A DNA stretch of 64,000 nucleotides from Rhodoluna lacicola. GTDB taxonomy: Bacteria; Actinomycetota; Actinomycetes; Actinomycetales; Microbacteriaceae. The notes under the pieces are model-generated. The model ran no database searches. It had not been told where the DNA came from and saw only the letters and a program-made list of their open reading frames with translations. Shown in pieces: positions 61,020 through 64,000 of this stretch. Position numbers and translations under genes: made by a program. The stretch is from NCBI RefSeq assembly GCF_000699505.1, contig NZ_CP007490.1, positions 992,001-1,056,000 on the forward strand, read 5' to 3'. The first letter of the stretch is position 1, and each line of letters starts with the position of its first letter.

Positions 61020-62654
61020 ATGACTAACGGCCCACTGATTGTGCAGAGTGATAAGACCGCCCTGCTTGAGGTCGATCACCCCGATGCTGGCGAGGCCCGC
61101 CACGACCTGGCAATTTTTGCCGAACTAGAGCGAGCTCCGGAACACATTCACACCTACCGAATTACCCGTCTAGGGCTATGGAACGCTCGTGCGGCCGGCC
61201 ACGATTCTGAATTTGTGCTGGATGTTTTAGATAAGTATGCAAAGTTTGCGGTGCCAAGCGGTGTGCGCGCGGACATAGCCGAGACCATGAACCGCTACGG
61301 GCGACTATCGATTCGCAAGAGTCCAACCGGCGAATTAGAGCTCTACTCAACCGAACGCGCAATCTTGCTTGAGGCCAGCAAGCACCGCAAAATTGCCGAG
61401 CTGCTAGACGGGCCAATTTCAAACGAGGCTTTCCGGATTCAACCCTGGGCTCGCGGTCAGGTAAAACAGGAACTGCTGAAGCTGGGTTGGCCAGCTGAGG
61501 ACTTCGCTGGCTACGCTGCCGGAACGCCACACGAAATCGCGCTGGGTCAAGGTGATTGGAAAATTCGTGACTACCAGACCAAGGCTGTTGAGAAATTCTG
61601 GGAGGGTGGCTCAGGAGTTGTGGTGCTCCCCTGTGGTGCCGGTAAAACCATCGTTGGTGCCGCCGCAATGGCAACCGCTAAAACCAACACATTAATTTTG
61701 GTGACCAACACTGTTTCGGCTCGTCAGTGGAAAGCAGAACTGCTCAAGCGCACAACTCTTACCGAAGATGAAATCGGTGAATACTCGGGTTCAATGAAAG
61801 AAGTGAAACCGGTAACCATCGCCACCTATCAAATTTTGACCACCAAGCGAAAAGCTGAATACGCTCACCTTGCGCTTTTGAATGCCAACGACTGGGGCCT
61901 CATCGTTTACGACGAGGTACACCTGCTTCCGGCACCTATTTTCAAAATGACTGCCGATTTGCAGGCACGTCGTCGATTGGGACTGACAGCAACACTGGTT
62001 CGCGAAGATGGCAAAGAGGGCGATGTCTTTTCATTGATTGGCCCAAAGCGATTTGATGCGCCTTGGAAAGAAATTGAAGCGCAGGGATACATCGCCCCTG
62101 CTGCGTGTTTTGAAGTTCGAATTGATTTACCAGATGAAGAACGCATGGAATACGCAATTTCAAGTCAAGAAGACCGATACCGAATCGCAGCAACATCAAA
62201 AACTAGAATTCCTGTAATTCAAAAACTTCTCAAAAAGCATGCCGGTGAGCCAACCTTGATCATTGGCCAGTACCTGGATCAAATTCACGAGGTGTCGGCG
62301 GCCATCAATGTTCCAGAGATCACCGGAGAAACCCCGGTTGATGAACGCGAGCGCCTATTCGAGCAATTCCGCAGCGGCGAAATTTCTACCCTCGTAGTCT
62401 CAAAGGTGGCCAATTTCTCGGTCGACCTGCCGGAGGCATCGGTGGCGATTCAAATCTCTGGCTCCTATGGCTCACGACAAGAAGAAGCGCAGCGCCTGGG
62501 CCGATTGCTGCGCCCAAAGGCAGACGGCCGCACCGCCAGCTTTTACACACTTATCTCGCGCGACACCGTGGATCAGGACTTTGCTCAGAACCGTCAGCGC
62601 TTCCTAGCCGAGCAGGGCTACAGCTACGAGATTCTGGACGCACACAGCCTGTAA
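61020..62654 (+). CDS. XPB-type DNA repair helicase
   Basis: 544 residues, SF2: Walker A 'VVVLPCGAGKTIVGAAAM' near residue 205, 'IVYDEVHLLP' (DEVH box) near 295, 'RLGLTATLVREDGKEGDVF' near 318, and 'EEAQRLGRLLRPKADG' (motif VI) near 490; the N-terminal damage-recognition-like domain precedes. Actinobacteria encode this XPB homologue, related to the TFIIH helicase. TAGGCT (61008-61013) six bases before the ATG, so it has its own leaderless promoter despite the upstream partner. Confidence 0.95.
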   Translation: MTNGPLIVQSDKTALLEVDHPDAGEARHDLAIFAELERAPEHIHTYRITRLGLWNARAAGHDSEFVLDVLDKYAKFAVPSGVRADIAETMNRYGRLSIRKSPTGELELYSTERAILLEASKHRKIAELLDGPISNEAFRIQPWARGQVKQELLKLGWPAEDFAGYAAGTPHEIALGQGDWKIRDYQTKAVEKFWEGGSGVVVLPCGAGKTIVGAAAMATAKTNTLILVTNTVSARQWKAELLKRTTLTEDEIGEYSGSMKEVKPVTIATYQILTTKRKAEYAHLALLNANDWGLIVYDEVHLLPAPIFKMTADLQARRRLGLTATLVREDGKEGDVFSLIGPKRFDAPWKEIEAQGYIAPAACFEVRIDLPDEERMEYAISSQEDRYRIAATSKTRIPVIQKLLKKHAGEPTLIIGQYLDQIHEVSAAINVPEITGETPVDERERLFEQFRSGEISTLVVSKVANFSVDLPEASVAIQISGSYGSRQEEAQRLGRLLRPKADGRTASFYTLISRDTVDQDFAQNRQRFLAEQGYSYEILDAHSL

Positions 62655-62690
62655 AACCTTTCAGGTGACACACCAGAGCCTTACAGCGTT

Positions 62691-62711
62691 CTCTCAGCAA
62701 ACTCTCTGAGA
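62691..62711. promoter_or_regulatory. repeats before the response regulator gene
   Basis: CTCTC occurs at 62691-62695 and 62702-62706, an 11-base period as in OmpR/PhoB-type sites; the same stretch also contains an inverted repeat TCTCAG (62692-62697) / CTGAGA (62706-62711). It overlaps a candidate -10 (GAGACT, 62708-62713) six bases before the ATG. Autoregulation is possible. Confidence 0.4.
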
Positions 62712-62719
62712 CTAAAGCC

Positions 62720-63418
62720 ATGGAAAACGTAAAGGTACTAATCGTCGATGACGAACCAAACATCCGCGATCTCCTATCAACCAGCCTTAGATTCGCTGGT
62801 TTCAGCGTTCACGCCGTTGCAAACGGCGCCGATGCAGTCCACGCCGCAGAGAAGGGCGAGCCAGACATCATTTTGCTAGACGTGATGCTGCCAGATATGA
62901 ATGGTTTCAGCGTCACCAAGAAACTTCGCTCAATGGGCATCAATGCCCCGGTGCTCTTTCTCACCGCTCGCGATGAAACAGAAGACAAGATCACCGGCCT
63001 TACCGTTGGTGGCGATGACTACATGACCAAGCCATTTAGCTTGGATGAAATCGTTGCTCGCATCAACGCGATTCTTCGCCGAACCAAAGCGGCCGAGGTC
63101 GAGGAATCGGTGTTGGAAGTTGGTGAGATCAAGATCAACCAAGACGCACACGATGTATTCGTTAACGGCACCCTGGTTGACCTAAGCCCAACCGAGTACA
63201 AACTGCTTCGCTTCTTGATGTCTAACCCAAACCGCGTGCTGACCAAGGCGCAAATTCTTGATCACGTCTGGGAATATGATTTCAACGGAGAAATGGGAAT
63301 CGTTGAATCTTACGTTTCCTACCTTCGCAAAAAACTCGACCCACTAACCACCGAACCGCTGATTCAAACCAAGCGCGGAGTTGGCTACATGTATAAGTCA
63401 GCCAAAAACGGAAAGTAA
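62720..63418 (+). CDS. OmpR/PhoB-family response regulator
   Basis: 232 residues: receiver domain (about 5-120) with 'LIVDDEPNIRDLL', phosphoacceptor Asp in 'IILLDVMLPDMNG' near residue 55, Lys in 'YMTKPFSLDEIVARI'; winged-helix domain (about 135-230) with 'LSPTEYKLLRFLMSNPNRVLTKAQILDHVW' and 'RGVGYMYKSAK'. Close to actinobacterial MprA/TcrA-type regulators; signal unknown. Cotranscribed with the kinase. Confidence 0.93.
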   Translation: MENVKVLIVDDEPNIRDLLSTSLRFAGFSVHAVANGADAVHAAEKGEPDIILLDVMLPDMNGFSVTKKLRSMGINAPVLFLTARDETEDKITGLTVGGDDYMTKPFSLDEIVARINAILRRTKAAEVEESVLEVGEIKINQDAHDVFVNGTLVDLSPTEYKLLRFLMSNPNRVLTKAQILDHVWEYDFNGEMGIVESYVSYLRKKLDPLTTEPLIQTKRGVGYMYKSAKNGK

Positions 63419-63422
63419 AAAC

Positions 63423-64000
63423 TTGAGCTCAAAGTTCGGCCAGGCCTGGGAACGCATTTCACTGCGTACCAAGCTGACCGCGCTTTCAGTTGCGATTATT
63501 GGTGTGCTGGTTTTGGTTTCAAGCCTTGGCACCATCGCGCTGCTAAGAACTTATTTGCAGGCGAACGTTGACGGTCAACTAATCTCGACTGCGGCAACGC
63601 TTAGCGACGAAGATCCAACACTACTTGAAGATCGACTGGCAACTCACCAGTTGCAGTTGCCAAGCTTGCCGAGCGACTTTTACATTGCCTACCTAGACAC
63701 CGACGGTTCGCTGTTGATTGGTTTGGTTTCATCCGCCGGTGGCAATTCAAACGACGTGCCAAATACCTCAAACTTTTCCTCAAAGTATGTTCTGGCCACC
63801 AAGGGAATTCCGTTTGAAGTAAACGGTAAAGGGCAGATTTCTGACGACGCCGGCACACGCGGTTGGCGCATGGTTGCCGTGCCACTAAACGGCATGCCAG
63901 GTTCGCTTGTGGTTGCACTTCCTACCGGAGCCAACAGCGCGCTGCTTGCTCAATACGGATTGATTGGCGGCGGCTTTGGTGCGCTACTGCTGATTCTTTC
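63423..64000 (+). CDS. sensor histidine kinase, N-terminal part (cut at window end)
   Basis: From a TTG at 63423 (GGAAAG a few bases upstream) the frame is open to the window end, 192 codons. Visible: cytoplasmic start 'WERISLRTKLTALSV', a membrane helix (about 20-48), an extracytoplasmic domain (about 50-170), then the second membrane helix beginning 'YGLIGGGFGALLLIL'. The HAMP and kinase domains should follow outside. Four bases after the response regulator stop. TTG is chosen because no nearer ATG or GTG keeps the first helix. Confidence 0.85.
   Translation, partial: MSSKFGQAWERISLRTKLTALSVAIIGVLVLVSSLGTIALLRTYLQANVDGQLISTAATLSDEDPTLLEDRLATHQLQLPSLPSDFYIAYLDTDGSLLIGLVSSAGGNSNDVPNTSNFSSKYVLATKGIPFEVNGKGQISDDAGTRGWRMVAVPLNGMPGSLVVALPTGANSALLAQYGLIGGGFGALLLIL

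Overview
The window looks like a piece of an actinobacterial chromosome, most likely Microbacteriaceae and probably the small, moderate-GC freshwater 'Luna' type (Rhodoluna/Aquiluna). That placement is inference, from three things: actinobacteria-specific families (DUF501 next to ftsB and eno, DUF4245 next to xseAB, DUF4307 next to greA, DUF2530/DUF3027 next to serC and a cold-shock gene, an XPB-type helicase pair, a protein O-mannosyltransferase next to rsmI), the gene order, and a base composition that looks close to 50% GC. Coding density is very high. No gap exceeds about 300 bases. I see no insertion sequence, prophage, CRISPR array, rRNA or origin.

Layout. 1-2326: minus-strand small genes (desaturase fragment, DUF1801, membrane protein, AHSA1-like protein) and ychF. 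2351-7520: a DnaQ-like exonuclease, rmuC and a sugar-phosphate block (PfkB-family kinase, glpX, class II aldolase). 7561-12714: ispH, xseAB, DUF4245, carbonic anhydrase, fumC. 12756-21155: an HExxH protein, prepilin peptidase, phoH2, an isoprenyl transferase, hemolysin III, greA, ilvA, lemA-htpX. 21262-28330: a tRNA, ndh, a mycosin-like protease, DUF501, ftsB, eno, hisS, mazG. 28317-44277: a long minus-strand housekeeping run: mfd, pth, rplY, an APC permease, prs, glmU, tRNA-Gln, an ABC-F protein, ispE, rsmA, tatD, metG, rsmI. 44315-47841: the mannosyltransferase, a YciI protein, an aldo-keto reductase and an epimerase. 47902-54539: a lysine/alanine-repeat H1-like protein, a SepX/GlpR-like membrane protein, rimJ-like, 5-FCL, an FmdB zinc ribbon, and a 1214-residue helicase-like protein with degenerate motifs. 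54626-64000: tRNA-Arg, an HNH nuclease, a 29-codon small ORF, NlpC/P60, serC, DUF2530/DUF3027, a cold-shock protein, the XPB pair, and a two-component system cut by the window end.

The strongest global signal is in the gene starts. More than 20 first genes of transcription units have a -10 hexamer of the form TANNNT ending 6-8 bases before the start codon, with no Shine-Dalgarno, as expected for leaderless mRNAs. In two divergent pairs (ychF/exonuclease and rimJ/5-FCL) the two -10 boxes overlap; in the first they form one perfect 10-bp palindrome. Downstream operon genes instead use Shine-Dalgarno sites or stop/start overlaps. The same rule fixes several starts, including serC and the mannosyltransferase.

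Other points worth a second look are a pth gene with no AUG/GUG/UUG start able to encode its catalytic N-terminus (CUG is the best candidate), a short-variable-loop tRNA reading as Leu(UAA), a Gln(CAA)-rich 29-codon ORF that ends one base before a terminator upstream of the HNH gene, and the degenerate helicase-like protein.
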